Assembly (NCBI GenBank): GCA_002316385.1
Contig: DCDL01000015.1
Coordinates: 1 to 64,000, forward strand
Length of the DNA: 64,000 nt
Direction of reading: 5' to 3'
Source: Clostridium sp. UBA1056
GTDB taxonomy: Bacteria > Bacillota > Clostridia > Clostridiales > Clostridiaceae
Shown: positions 18,001-26,824 of the stretch, one piece after another
How positions within the stretch are numbered: position 1 is the first letter of the stretch
Layout: every line of letters starts with the position of its first letter
Translations under genes and position numbers: made by a program
The notes under the pieces: generated by a model
Database searches by the model: none
What the model was told of the DNA's origin: nothing
Seen by the model: the letters and a program-made list of their open reading frames with translations, nothing else

Positions 18001-20450
18001 TTTTCTAATATTTTAGATATCTCCTTAGTGTAATACTCTATCTCTCTATCATTTCCTAAATCCATGTATATCCATATCATTTCTACCATAATATCTACAC
18101 TAGTAACTAACAACCCCTGAGGTTTACATAGTCCTTGAGCTTTAATATAATGTTCTATGGCTACATTTTTATCCGATAGACTATTATATAATCTTCCTAA
18201 ATTCATATTAGCATTTATTTCATCTTGTATAAACTCATCTTTATTTTCAAGCTTATCGATAATTTCAAGAATCTTGAAATTATATCTTATGGCTTCATTC
18301 ACTCTATTAATGTTCTCTAATCTCTCTTCATTTTTTTGATAGTAATATATTAATTTTCTACTAAAGCCCAATATTTCAAGATGATATATAATTTCTTCTA
18401 TATAAATGTTTAAATCCTTATAGCAATATTTTTCAAGTACTATTACTATTTTTTTGTGAATATCTTCTTTTATAGAAGCATCTAAATCCTTATATAAATA
18501 ACTTCTTAAAAATTTATTATAAAAAGTATATACAAACCCATTATCCCCTATACTACTGTATAGTATCCCCTTGGCTACTAGTTCCTCAACTACATTATAT
18601 ATATAAGGTTTATCTATTATAAGTACATCCTTTATAACTTTCACCGGCATTGGAGTATAAAAGAATGACATTATATATAAAATATCATAAGATAGCTTGT
18701 CTAAATCTTTTAATTGACTTTCACAAATCTTTTTCATATTAATTGGCATATACATATCATGCTCTTTAGGTTTATGCCATTTACCATTTTCCTCATCTAT
18801 ATATATAATTTTTCTATTACATAAATCCTTTAAATATTCTTCTATAAATAATGGGTTCCCCATGGAGTATTTATATAAGTTGTCTATAAACTCATCAGAT
18901 ATCTTATTAACATTTAATATATTTCTTAGCATCTTTGCAGAACTATCCTCTGTTAATGATCTGAGATGAACATTTAAATCTACCTTATCTTTAATATAAT
19001 CTATAAATTCTGTAAAGTTATTATTATTAAGATAATCTCCATCTCTATATCCTATAATAACAAGAATATTGTTTGCAGAAGCTGATTTATTTAAAACATA
19101 ATGTATTACATTTAATGTTAATGCATCATACATATTCATGTCATCAATAATAATTATTCCTGGGTTATCATGATAATATTCCTGTAAAAATGACGATATC
19201 TTAGCTATAAGTATAAGTTTTTCTTTATTATTTAACTTAGAGTAACCAAAATTATCTTCATAACCATCACCATATATTTCTGGTGCTAAAAGCATTATTT
19301 CTTTTTTATATTTGTTAATTAAATGTTTATCTGCAATACTAACTATTTTTCTTAATAGTTGTCCAATGGTAGCCTTTGTAGTTTCTTCTTTATTGCTTTT
19401 AATATAAAAACATTTAATACCGTTATTTTCTTTAATACCCATGATATATTTTATATGCTTTAATAATCTAGTCTTACCAATTCCTATTTCACCATGAACC
19501 AATATAACATTTTTAGTTTCGTGATATTTAAATATATGATTTATTGAAGCTATAATGGTTTTTATTTCTTCACTTCTACCTATTAAAGGTATATTGAAAT
19601 TTAGCTCTTTTTCTTTCTTATCAATTTTATATTTATAGCTCATATTGTATATAGAATTAACTTGCTCTATAACATCAAAGATACTATTTGTAAAATTATT
19701 CTTGTTATTGCAAAGTTTATCTATTAAATTATACAATCTTTCGCTAAATAACTCCTTATATTCTTGCCCTTCATTATTTTCCATATGCTTCATGATTATT
19801 CTATAGGTTTTGGCATCCCCATATATACCTTTATTCTTTAATACCATGTTTATTAATATTTCAGACAATTTATTTATATAATATTGTTCTTCATTAAACT
19901 TATTAGAAGACCCTTCTATAAGCTCTTCTATATCTTCTGATTGAATACCTATACCAATCTCTCTTGATTGTAAAAGTGCAGTTAATTTATCTTTTAATTT
20001 CACTTTAAGGTCTAAATCTACATATATGTTTTCCTCATGAAATGGAACTACCTTAATATAATTGTAACTTTGCTTGTACGCTAATATACATATTTCTAAG
20101 AATACTTTAATTAAGTTTTCCTCTGAAATTCCTTCTACAGCATCTAACAATAATCGGTAATTATTGTATACCTCTGTAATATAGTAATAGTTATCCTTCT
20201 TATCCTTATTCTCAACATTATTTACTACACCAAAATCTAAAATCTTTAAAGCATCATTTTGTATAGTAGGTATTTTCTCATACTCAGATACACAAAAATC
20301 AAGCAACTTATTTTCTATATTAGAATTATTTAAAACATAAATGTTTACCATAGACATATCGTTACTTATGTCTATGGCTTCATATAAAGAATAAATTCTA
20401 TTTTGATTTAATAACTCTACTATTTTATATCTTTCATTAATTATCTTCAT
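15054..20450 (-). CDS. Giant pseudokinase-AAA-TPR-GAF-GGDEF-GAF diguanylate cyclase
   Basis: A 1798-residue cytoplasmic signalling protein. Residues 1 to about 270 have the layout of a Ser/Thr kinase domain but lack a Gly-rich loop, an HRD motif and a DFG motif, so this is probably a pseudokinase. Residues about 285-560 are an AAA/ORC-type ATPase with Walker A GEIGIGKT (320-327) and Walker B IIIIDD (432-437). Residues about 690-1210 are TPR-like helical repeats. A GAF-like domain spans about 1290-1450. A GGDEF domain spans about 1460-1620 with an intact GGEEF (1539-1543) and the inhibitory I-site RQDD (1530-1533) at the canonical distance. A second GAF-like domain spans about 1640-1798. It should make cyclic di-GMP, with feedback inhibition, under ATP-dependent sensory control. 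There are no membrane segments. It is monocistronic. The ligands are unknown. Confidence 0.85.
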   Translation of the reverse strand: MKIINERYKIVELLNQNRIYSLYEAIDISNDMSMVNIYVLNNSNIENKLLDFCVSEYEKIPTIQNDALKILDFGVVNNVENKDKKDNYYYITEVYNNYRLLLDAVEGISEENLIKVFLEICILAYKQSYNYIKVVPFHEENIYVDLDLKVKLKDKLTALLQSREIGIGIQSEDIEELIEGSSNKFNEEQYYINKLSEILINMVLKNKGIYGDAKTYRIIMKHMENNEGQEYKELFSERLYNLIDKLCNNKNNFTNSIFDVIEQVNSIYNMSYKYKIDKKEKELNFNIPLIGRSEEIKTIIASINHIFKYHETKNVILVHGEIGIGKTRLLKHIKYIMGIKENNGIKCFYIKSNKEETTKATIGQLLRKIVSIADKHLINKYKKEIMLLAPEIYGDGYEDNFGYSKLNNKEKLILIAKISSFLQEYYHDNPGIIIIDDMNMYDALTLNVIHYVLNKSASANNILVIIGYRDGDYLNNNNFTEFIDYIKDKVDLNVHLRSLTEDSSAKMLRNILNVNKISDEFIDNLYKYSMGNPLFIEEYLKDLCNRKIIYIDEENGKWHKPKEHDMYMPINMKKICESQLKDLDKLSYDILYIMSFFYTPMPVKVIKDVLIIDKPYIYNVVEELVAKGILYSSIGDNGFVYTFYNKFLRSYLYKDLDASIKEDIHKKIVIVLEKYCYKDLNIYIEEIIYHLEILGFSRKLIYYYQKNEERLENINRVNEAIRYNFKILEIIDKLENKDEFIQDEINANMNLGRLYNSLSDKNVAIEHYIKAQGLCKPQGLLVTSVDIMVEMIWIYMDLGNDREIEYYTKEISKILEKLDYLTGTIKYLRIITRDLYNNGENDKLKDVCNYGISLCKEEHMDYKVGFYNSYCNALIAQSKEEEALNILKTTVKECCEKNYTKALPRIYNSIGVIYSDYIQCEEEALNWFKKLHELTKLEENKYYEVTALSNMGFSNYVLANYDEAYKYLNQASNIAAQNELIYMNFYNYVYIASTLYKQGKYSECFRYVDICNNYIENNFIFGQELAPYRILSYYVKSLLGKREEAMEYLLEGKKAFNNTNSIVKYKIELLCIINRMLLYSELNKIEDIIEASEKIVYVDLKVSMLCDAILQLLNQNLIEIAREIYNYVKRFENKIKSNFNKLALIYIKVAIDECKAIDILEESLSLYKEIKNPNLMWRIYSKIGYNYYEKGDKANAAIYISEACDIILDILLQIPKNHRKAFLQNQRSMVDCFEVLLKIKNYYNKEKGIKLTKIDIDTMENIEDLFQTVVESDFINDEFIKSLKNSSQDYLKNIDNIEDILNNLCGNSKDSMDLICKYISYISLSTKTSIIIENNNKFSVVASNDNILELPEDMSIVNIARNKGMPIRLSRKLINDANGNILSYDIKNNIKTAMCIPITQVSRTNRDMSKYDYSHDVLGYIYVESNRKLNNINENTMHKCVTIGKILYMIIDKLNIKRNSTIDKLTNTLTRKHLEAFIHEQIDRSFNLNSEFSTVMVDIDKFKAINDTFGHRMGDQVLSKVCEVIIKNIRQDDAVGRYGGEEFIIVLPNTDIEEARNIAERIRVKINEAKIMGDKRQVTVSLGVANYPNHATTYEELIEKSDQALYAAKNSGRNATRVWDEAYGSKISTTNKLSGIFIGSENQDFKNVSTLIEFIDMINEERNIDEKIATIINRIAEVTESDLCTLFILKEEKLISRYSKATDESNNEIDKMYNYNRIMSAINYGENICGIDWDYLEDYDEIKNIPDLKSNIIVLLKDKVGIIGAICLTASINHKEFTYDELNFVNTLGKIIVPILKE

Positions 20451-20529
20451 ATTTAGTCCCTACCTAAAGTAATAAAAAGTTAATATAAATTATTGTTAAA
20501 TAACTCACAACTATTTACATTGTATATTG

Positions 20530-20554
20530 TACCATATAATTACATAATATGGTA
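20530..20554. promoter_or_regulatory. Inverted repeat upstream of the GGDEF gene
   Basis: TACCATAT-(9)-ATATGGTA lies 80 bases before the start of the giant cyclase gene, next to a TTGATA and a TACAAT that could be promoter parts. It has the size of an operator half-site pair. No known regulator family is recognised. Promoter assignment is weak because the spacing between the two hexamers is 21 bases. Confidence 0.25.
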
Positions 20555-20663
20555 TCAACATACACCCCAAATATAAAAACAATTTCCCATATTTTTAGAC
20601 AAGAATCTTTAAATTAAACTTGCATTTTGTAATTATTACATATAAATTACATATGAATACAAG

Positions 20664-21530
20664 TTAGGTTAATACTTCATATCCATCTTCTGTAACTAGT
20701 ATAGTATGTTCCCATTGAGCAGACAATTTATTATCTGCTGTAAGTGCAGTCCAATTATCCTCTAACACAACAGTTTCTGGAACACCTTCATTTATCATTG
20801 GTTCTACTGTAAATATCATTCCTGGCAGTAAAACCATCCCTTCTCCTCTTTCTCCTATATGAGGTACGAAAGGTTCTTCATGAAATTCATTACCTACACC
20901 ATGACCACCATAGTCATATACCACAGAATACCCCTTATTAGTTGCAAATTGGTTTATAACAAATCCTATATCTCCCAAGGTGTTAAAAGGCTTTATTTCA
21001 TCTATTCCTAATCTTAAACACTCTTTAGCAGTCTCTACTAAGTCTCTTGCTTTATCACTAACATTTCCTATAAGAAAAGTTCTATTAGAATCACCATAAT
21101 AACCATCTAAAATACAAGTTACATCAACATTAACTATATCTCCATCTTTTATTATTGTCTCCTCATCTGGTATACCATGACAAACAACACTATTTATAGA
21201 TATACATGTGCTCTTAGGAAAGCCATGATATCCTAAAGGTGCTGGATATGCTCCATGGGATACTGTGTATTCATGAACCCACTTATTTACTTCTTCTGTA
21301 GATATGCCCGCTACTATTCTTTCCTCTACCATATCTAATATTTCTTTAGTTAGAGCACAACTTTTTCTTATTCCTTCTATATCTTTTTCTGATTTTATAA
21401 TTTCTCTTGGTATTTCATATCCATATTGTTCACTTAATTTCTCTAAATACTTATCTTGATCCATATGACACTTTTTATATTTTAATCCACTACCACACCA
21501 GCAGCTATCATTTCTATTTAACTTATCCAT
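20664..21530 (-). CDS. map: Methionine aminopeptidase type I with N-terminal SEC-C motif
   Basis: A 288-residue enzyme that removes the initiator methionine from nascent proteins. Residues about 5-24 form a SEC-C zinc motif (NDSCWCGSGLKYKKCH), a known extension that helps ribosome or zinc binding. The pita-bread catalytic domain follows. The metal ligands are visible: Asp in VNVDVT, Asp in YYGDSNRT, His in HGVGNEFHEEP, Glu in FTVEPM and Glu in QWEHTIL. The frame opens with a GTG at 21542, but that GTG is part of the Shine-Dalgarno GTGGAGG. The ATG at 21530 is therefore the start. It is apparently monocistronic, not in the ribosomal-protein operon where another map copy is often found. Confidence 0.9.
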   Translation of the reverse strand: MDKLNRNDSCWCGSGLKYKKCHMDQDKYLEKLSEQYGYEIPREIIKSEKDIEGIRKSCALTKEILDMVEERIVAGISTEEVNKWVHEYTVSHGAYPAPLGYHGFPKSTCISINSVVCHGIPDEETIIKDGDIVNVDVTCILDGYYGDSNRTFLIGNVSDKARDLVETAKECLRLGIDEIKPFNTLGDIGFVINQFATNKGYSVVYDYGGHGVGNEFHEEPFVPHIGERGEGMVLLPGMIFTVEPMINEGVPETVVLEDNWTALTADNKLSAQWEHTILVTEDGYEVLT

Positions 21531-21644
21531 ATTAACCTCCACTATACAGTTCTTTTTATAAAATTATTCTATTAATATCTACTATATGTTTTACATATAG
21601 TATACCACTTATTCCTTCTTACCCATATTTTAAAAGCGAATATT

Positions 21645-21685
21645 AGTAAAAAAAAGTTTTGTAGAAATACTTCTACAAAACTTTT
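21645..21685 (-). terminator. Rho-independent terminator after amidase-domain gene
   Basis: A 15-bp perfect stem AAAAGTTTTGTAGAA / TTCTACAAAACTTTT (21652-21666 with 21671-21685), with a 4-base loop, is followed on the minus strand by a T run. It lies 8 bases after the amidase-domain gene. Confidence 0.85.
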
Positions 21686-21692
21686 AAATCTG

Positions 21693-22340
21693 TTAAAAAT
21701 GATAAATATAGATATACCTATCCTTTTTATCTTTTAATAACTTTAAATATTCATATAAAGATACATGCTTTCTGTTTATTGTGTGCTGAGCTATAAATAA
21801 ATCATTTCTGTTGAGTGCTACGTTAAACTCTTTAGCATGAACTACTTGAGAATGATATATTTTCTTATTACTGTCTGCATATTGTATAACATCACCTATC
21901 ATTAAATAAGTATATAGCTCATCATATTTAGATATGGCTTCTTCCACTGTTAATTCTTTATACTCACTTGCCACATTATTTCCTTCTCCATCTTTATTTC
22001 CCCAGTACGTTCTAAAATACTCAGCACTTCTCCATGTCAGTGCAATTTTCCTTAAAGCTATTGGATCTTTAGTATAGCAAAACCAATCTGTAAACTTTCT
22101 ATAATCTGACCCCTTCATCTTCATTCCACCAGCAACTAGAACTTGACTTACAAAATTAGTACAATCATTATCCTTAAATACAGGATATTCTTTTATATTA
22201 GGAGTCTCAGCATAGGCTTCAGCATAAGCTTTAGCTCGTGCTCTATTATATACATAGTTTTTCCTATTGATTATCTCGTCTTCAAGTTGGGATTTTCTCT
22301 TAATTCTTTTGATTATTCTAAGTAGTCTCTTACTCTTCAT
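21693..22340 (-). CDS. Putative amidase-domain (Amidase_6) protein
   Basis: A 215-residue protein with a very basic N-terminus (MKSKRLLRIIKRIKRKSQ) and a NlpC/P60-like Amidase_6 domain. The catalytic Cys is in NDCTNFVSQVLVAGG, the His in YHSQVVHAKE, and AQHT lies near the C-terminus. Family members are predicted cysteine peptidases or amidases acting on the cell wall. No signal peptide is visible, so it may act inside the cell or spore. The frame opens at a TTG (22346), but GGAGG is correctly placed for the ATG at 22340. It is monocistronic. Confidence 0.75.
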   Translation of the reverse strand: MKSKRLLRIIKRIKRKSQLEDEIINRKNYVYNRARAKAYAEAYAETPNIKEYPVFKDNDCTNFVSQVLVAGGMKMKGSDYRKFTDWFCYTKDPIALRKIALTWRSAEYFRTYWGNKDGEGNNVASEYKELTVEEAISKYDELYTYLMIGDVIQYADSNKKIYHSQVVHAKEFNVALNRNDLFIAQHTINRKHVSLYEYLKLLKDKKDRYIYIYHF

Positions 22341-22471
22341 AATCAACCTCCCATCTTAAACATTAATATTAATTAAAATATAATTTAACTTTTTGTACTA
22401 AATAATAGCAATACAGAGATTCCATTTAGCTAGACATTTAAATTAAGAATATCTAATTTTCATTAATTTTT

Positions 22472-22513
22472 TAACAATATAACATTTTAAAATTTTAAAA
22501 TGTTATATTGTTA
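22472..22513. repeat. Perfect 42-bp AT-rich palindrome
   Basis: A perfect palindrome with outer TAACAATATAAC and inner ATTTTAAAATTTTAAAAT. It shares the AACATTTTAAAA / TTTTAAAATGTT core with 199-220 and 58090-58121. It lies between the degV 3' end and the amidase-domain gene. It has no flanking T run beyond itself, so terminator function is uncertain. Confidence 0.65.
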
Positions 22514-22617
22514 TATTGTTTTATATGAAACATTCTATTTATTATAATCTAACTTGCACAATAGGTTAATTTATATCTATATAATACCTATATACTCATA
22601 ACTCACTTATTTGTTTA

Positions 22618-23490
22618 CTATTCTCTACTATTACCAACAAAAAACAGTGCTAATAGGCCTGCTCCTGTATGACTACCTATAGTTGGTCCTAAATTGTTAA
22701 TTATACATTCCTTAACTCTTCCACTTTTCCTGCATAATTCTTCTAATGCCTTTGCATCTTCTAAACAATCTCCATGGGAAATAGTTATTAATTGCTGCTC
22801 TCCTACACTTCTCTCTATAAACTTATTTGCCAATTCTAACATAGCTTTTTTTCTACCCCTAACCTTATTAAGAGGTATTAGTTTACCTTCATTGTCCATA
22901 TGAAGGACTGGTTTTACATTAAGCAAAGTTCCTACAGTTGCGGCGGAGCTGGAAACCCTTCCCCCCCTTTTAAGATGTTTTAAATCATCTACTGTAAAAT
23001 AATGATTTATTTTTAGCTTTATCCCTTCTACAAATTCAACTATTTCTTCCTTTGATTTATCTTCCTTCATCATCTCATAAACCTTATATGCTAATAGTCC
23101 TATTCCCATACTAGCTGATAATGTATCTATTATAGTTATATCACTATCCGGATATTCTTCCTTCAAATTTAAAGCTGCATTTCTTGCATTATTTATAGTG
23201 CCTGATAATCCTGAGGATAATCCAATATAAATAATGGATTTTCCTTCTTTTATAATGCTTTTAAAAGCCTCCTCAAACTTATATACATTTATTTGAGATG
23301 TAGTATACATTTCTCCAGCTCTTAAACCATCATAAAATTCCTTAATATCTAAAGTTTGACCAAAATAATCCTCCATATCTCTGCCTTTAAAGTTACACCC
23401 AATAGGTAGACCTACTATATTAGGCTCATTTATAAATTCAATGGGTAAATCACTACCTGAATCAACTACTAAAACCAATTTATTATTCAT
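22618..23490 (-). CDS. DegV family fatty-acid-binding protein
   Basis: A 290-residue two-domain DegV (FakB-type) protein. It shows the opening VVDSGSDLP, the lipid-pocket motif MYTTSQIN (about residues 61-68), GLSSGLSGT and LKRGGRVSSSAA. FakB proteins bind a free fatty acid and present it to the kinase FakA for phosphorylation and entry into phospholipid synthesis. That suits its place next to the fatty-acid operon, although a 237-bp spacer separates them. AGAGGA lies about 11 bases before the ATG. The 23491-23727 spacer shows no gene or convincing terminator. Confidence 0.88.
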   Translation of the reverse strand: MNNKLVLVVDSGSDLPIEFINEPNIVGLPIGCNFKGRDMEDYFGQTLDIKEFYDGLRAGEMYTTSQINVYKFEEAFKSIIKEGKSIIYIGLSSGLSGTINNARNAALNLKEEYPDSDITIIDTLSASMGIGLLAYKVYEMMKEDKSKEEIVEFVEGIKLKINHYFTVDDLKHLKRGGRVSSSAATVGTLLNVKPVLHMDNEGKLIPLNKVRGRKKAMLELANKFIERSVGEQQLITISHGDCLEDAKALEELCRKSGRVKECIINNLGPTIGSHTGAGLLALFFVGNSRE

Positions 23491-23727
23491 ATCTCATATT
23501 CCTCTCATTTATAAATTTATATGGGTTTTATGTTCCACTCTTAAATTATTAATTATTCAATTCATTTTTCATAATAAAATAATTTATCTTGGATTTGTTT
23601 TACTATATCTTAATTTAAATAAAATAAGACCAATTATTATTAGTATTATAATCATTTTACTACAACCTAAAACAATTTACATTAATACTATATTATAATT
23701 AGTCATATATTACCATATTTTATTAAT

Positions 23728-24534
23728 CTATTCTACATATTTTCCTAATTTCCTAAACTTATAATATCTCTTAGTCAATAAAGATTCCATTGGCTCCCGG
23801 CTTAATCTTTCTAATACTTCTTTCAAGTTTGCTTTTATACTTAAAATCATTTTATTAGGATCTTCTTGAGCTCCTCCTTTAGGTTCTTTAATAACTCTAT
23901 CAATTACACCTAAGCTTAATAAATCTGAAGATGTTATTTTCATTCTTTCTGCTGCCTCTTTAGCTTTAGATGCATCCTTATACAAAATAGATGCAAAACC
24001 CTCAGGTGATAAAATAGAGTATATGGAATTCTCAAGCATCCATACTTCATCGGCAACAGCAAGAGCTAATGCTCCTCCACTTCCACCTTCTCCTATAATC
24101 ATAGAAACTATAGGAACCTTTAGATTACTCATAGTCATAAGATTTTTAGCAATGGCTTCACCTATACCACGTTCTTCTGATTCTATACCACAAAATGCAC
24201 CTGGAGTATCTATAAAAATAACTACAGGCCTTTTAAATTTCTCTGCTTGAAGCATAAGTCTTAATGCTTTTCTATATCCCTCTGGCTTTGGCATTCCAAA
24301 ATTTCTTTCTATATTCTCTTTTGTATTATTTCCTTTTTGTACTCCTATAACTGTAACACTTCTATTTTTAAATCTGGCTATACCACCTACTATGGCACTA
24401 TCATCTCCATAGCCTCTATCACCTTTTAACTCTATAAAATCCTCAAATATACTATTAATATAGTTAAGTGCTGTAGGTCTTTTGATACTTCTTGCTATAT
24501 TTACCTTTTCCCACGAGTTAAATCTACTCTCCAT
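23728..24534 (-). CDS. accA: Acetyl-CoA carboxylase carboxyltransferase subunit alpha
   Basis: A 268-residue crotonase-fold subunit that with AccD transfers the carboxyl group from biotin to acetyl-CoA. Family motifs include DRGYGDDSAIVGGIARF, FIDTPGAFCGIESEERG and IGEGGSGGALALAVAD. It is shorter at the N-terminus than the E. coli protein (319 residues), as is usual in clostridia. It is the last gene of the fab-acc operon, 30 bases after accD. No clear terminator follows. Confidence 0.93.
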   Translation of the reverse strand: MESRFNSWEKVNIARSIKRPTALNYINSIFEDFIELKGDRGYGDDSAIVGGIARFKNRSVTVIGVQKGNNTKENIERNFGMPKPEGYRKALRLMLQAEKFKRPVVIFIDTPGAFCGIESEERGIGEAIAKNLMTMSNLKVPIVSMIIGEGGSGGALALAVADEVWMLENSIYSILSPEGFASILYKDASKAKEAAERMKITSSDLLSLGVIDRVIKEPKGGAQEDPNKMILSIKANLKEVLERLSREPMESLLTKRYYKFRKLGKYVE

Positions 24535-24564
24535 ATACTTCCAACACCTCTAATCTTTAAAATT

Positions 24565-25431
24565 TCAATTTATATGCAATTTTATAATAGTACTAAGAGT
24601 ATTTTTCATATCTTTTCTGTGTACAACCTTATCTACATAGCCTTTTTCTAAAAGAAATTCTGCTGTTTGAAAATTCTCTGGTAGCTTTTCCTTTATGGTT
24701 TGCTCAATAACCCTTCGCCCTGCAAATCCAATAAGTGCATTAGGTTCAGCAAGTATTATATCGCCTAGCATTGCAAAACTTGCTGTTACTCCTCCAGTAG
24801 TCGGGTCTGTTAATACAGATATATATAGTAGTCCTTTATTATTATGATAAGATAGAGCTGCTGAGGTTTTGGCCATCTGCATAAGAGAAAAAATTCCTTC
24901 CTGCATCCTTGCTCCTCCAGAGCAAGTAAATATTATTATTGGTAATTCTTCATTTGTTGCCAGCTCTATAGCTCTCGTAATCTTCTCTCCAACTACACTT
25001 CCCATGCTCCCCATAAGAAAGTTACTGTCCATGACACATATAACTGCATTATTACCGTCTATCTTCCCTATGCCTGTTATAACAGCTTCCTTCATACTTG
25101 TGGCTCTTTGTATCTTATTCACCTTTTCATTATAATCTGGAAAGTCTAACGGATTATCTGAAACCATATCTGCAAACAACTCTTTAAATGTTCCTTCATC
25201 AATGGTCTGTTTAATTCGCTCTCTTGCTGTAAGTCTAAAATGCCCTCCACAAGAATAGCATACCTTTAAATTATTTATTAGATCTCCTCTATATATGATA
25301 TTACCGCATTCCGCACATCTAACCCACATTCCATCCGGTACTTGTGGTTTCTTTTCTATTTCACTATCTTTGTTATTTGCTTTTACTTCTATATAAACAT
25401 TTTTTTTAAATAACGACTTTAAATCTTTCAT
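24565..25431 (-). CDS. accD: Acetyl-CoA carboxylase carboxyltransferase subunit beta
   Basis: A 288-residue beta subunit. The N-terminal four-cysteine zinc ribbon (CAECG...CYSCG, about residues 39-61) is followed by the crotonase fold with GSMGSVVGEKI, FTCSGGARMQEG and LTDPTTGGVTASFA. The zinc ribbon binds acetyl-CoA carboxylase partners and nucleic acid in other species. GAGGTAAT precedes the ATG. It lies between accC (24 bases) and accA. Confidence 0.94.
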   Translation of the reverse strand: MKDLKSLFKKNVYIEVKANNKDSEIEKKPQVPDGMWVRCAECGNIIYRGDLINNLKVCYSCGGHFRLTARERIKQTIDEGTFKELFADMVSDNPLDFPDYNEKVNKIQRATSMKEAVITGIGKIDGNNAVICVMDSNFLMGSMGSVVGEKITRAIELATNEELPIIIFTCSGGARMQEGIFSLMQMAKTSAALSYHNNKGLLYISVLTDPTTGGVTASFAMLGDIILAEPNALIGFAGRRVIEQTIKEKLPENFQTAEFLLEKGYVDKVVHRKDMKNTLSTIIKLHIN

Positions 25432-25455
25432 ATAATTACCTCATTTAGATTTAAA

Positions 25456-26805
25456 CTATTTAACCTTATTGAGATATGCTTCTAAAAAACCTGTATCAAA
25501 GTTTCCTTCTACAAAATTCTCATTAGCCAAAATATCAAGTTGAAGATCTATATTAGTATTAACTCCTTCTATTATGAATTCACTTAATGCTCTTTTCATT
25601 TTCCCTATAGCCTCTTCTCTATCTTTACCATGAACTATAAGCTTACCAATCATTGAGTCATAACAGTGAGGAATCTTATAACCTTGATATACTGCAGAAT
25701 CTAATCTAACTCCATTTCCACCTGGTACATACAAATTAGTTATTTCACCTGGACATGGTCTAAAGTTCTTATAAGGATCTTCTGCATTTATTCTACATTC
25801 TATGGAATGCCCTGTAATTTTTATATCTTCCTGAGAAAAACTTAATTTCTCTCCATAAGCTATTTTAATTTGTTCCTTTATTAAATCTATTCCTGTTATC
25901 ATCTCTGTCACAGGATGCTCTACCTGTATTCTAGTATTCATCTCCATAAAATAGAAACTTTTATTCTTATCTACTAGAAATTCTATAGTTCCAGCATTTA
26001 TATAACCTATAGATTTCGCAGCTTTAACTGCAGTTTCTCCCATTTTCTTTCTCATATCATTATCTATAAATACTGATGGCGCTTCCTCTAACACCTTCTG
26101 ATTTTTTCTTTGTATAGAACATTCACGTTCTCCTAGATATACCGTGTTTCCATAGTCATCTGCTATAAGCTGTATTTCTATATGTCTTGGTTTTTCTATA
26201 AACTTTTCTATATACATAGAATCATCATTAAATGAAGTCTTTGCTTCTCTCTTTGCTGCATTGAAATCACTTATAAGTTGATTCTCATTGTTTACAATCC
26301 TAATTCCTTTTCCACCGCCTCCACTAGAGGCTTTTATCATTACCGGATAACCTATTTCCTTAGCTATCTCTATAGCTTCTTCTTCATTCTTTACAAGTCC
26401 TTTTGAGCCAGGTACAACTGGAATATCAGCTTTCTCCATAAGCTCCCTAGCTTTAGACTTATTTCCCATATTGCTTATATTATCTGCTGTTGGTCCTATA
26501 AATTTAATGTTACACTCTTCACACATTTTAGCGAATCTACTATTTTCTGATAGAAATCCAAATCCAGGATGAATAGCCTCTGCTCCTTTTAAAATAGTAG
26601 CACTTAATATATTATTCTCATTTAGATAACTATCTTTTGAGGCTGATGGTCCAATGCAAACACACTCGTCTGCCATTTGAGCATGCAAAGCTTCTTTATC
26701 ACCTTCAGAATATACAGCTACAGTTTGTATTCCCATTTCTCTGCAAGCTCTAATTATTCTAACTGCAATTTCCCCTCTATTAGCAATTAATATCTTTTTA
26801 AACAT
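25456..26805 (-). CDS. accC: Biotin carboxylase
   Basis: A 449-residue ATP-grasp enzyme that carboxylates biotin on AccB using bicarbonate and ATP. It has the family opening FKKILIANRGEIAVRIIRA, the glycine loop KASSGGGGKGIRIV (about 159-172), the catalytic stretch YLGERECSIQRKNQK and the EMNTRIQVEHPVTE signature with the active-site Glu and Arg. The length matches the family. The start codon ATG has GAGAGG upstream. It is 19 bases after fabZ in the operon. Confidence 0.95.
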   Translation of the reverse strand: MFKKILIANRGEIAVRIIRACREMGIQTVAVYSEGDKEALHAQMADECVCIGPSASKDSYLNENNILSATILKGAEAIHPGFGFLSENSRFAKMCEECNIKFIGPTADNISNMGNKSKARELMEKADIPVVPGSKGLVKNEEEAIEIAKEIGYPVMIKASSGGGGKGIRIVNNENQLISDFNAAKREAKTSFNDDSMYIEKFIEKPRHIEIQLIADDYGNTVYLGERECSIQRKNQKVLEEAPSVFIDNDMRKKMGETAVKAAKSIGYINAGTIEFLVDKNKSFYFMEMNTRIQVEHPVTEMITGIDLIKEQIKIAYGEKLSFSQEDIKITGHSIECRINAEDPYKNFRPCPGEITNLYVPGGNGVRLDSAVYQGYKIPHCYDSMIGKLIVHGKDREEAIGKMKRALSEFIIEGVNTNIDLQLDILANENFVEGNFDTGFLEAYLNKVK

Positions 26806-26824
26806 ACGGCTACCTCTCTTACTT

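Noticed and set aside
23441..23698. Plus-strand open frame of 85 codons between degV and accA
   Set aside because: It starts inside degV antisense and continues through AT-rich spacer; hydrophobic low-complexity sequence, no ribosome-binding site.
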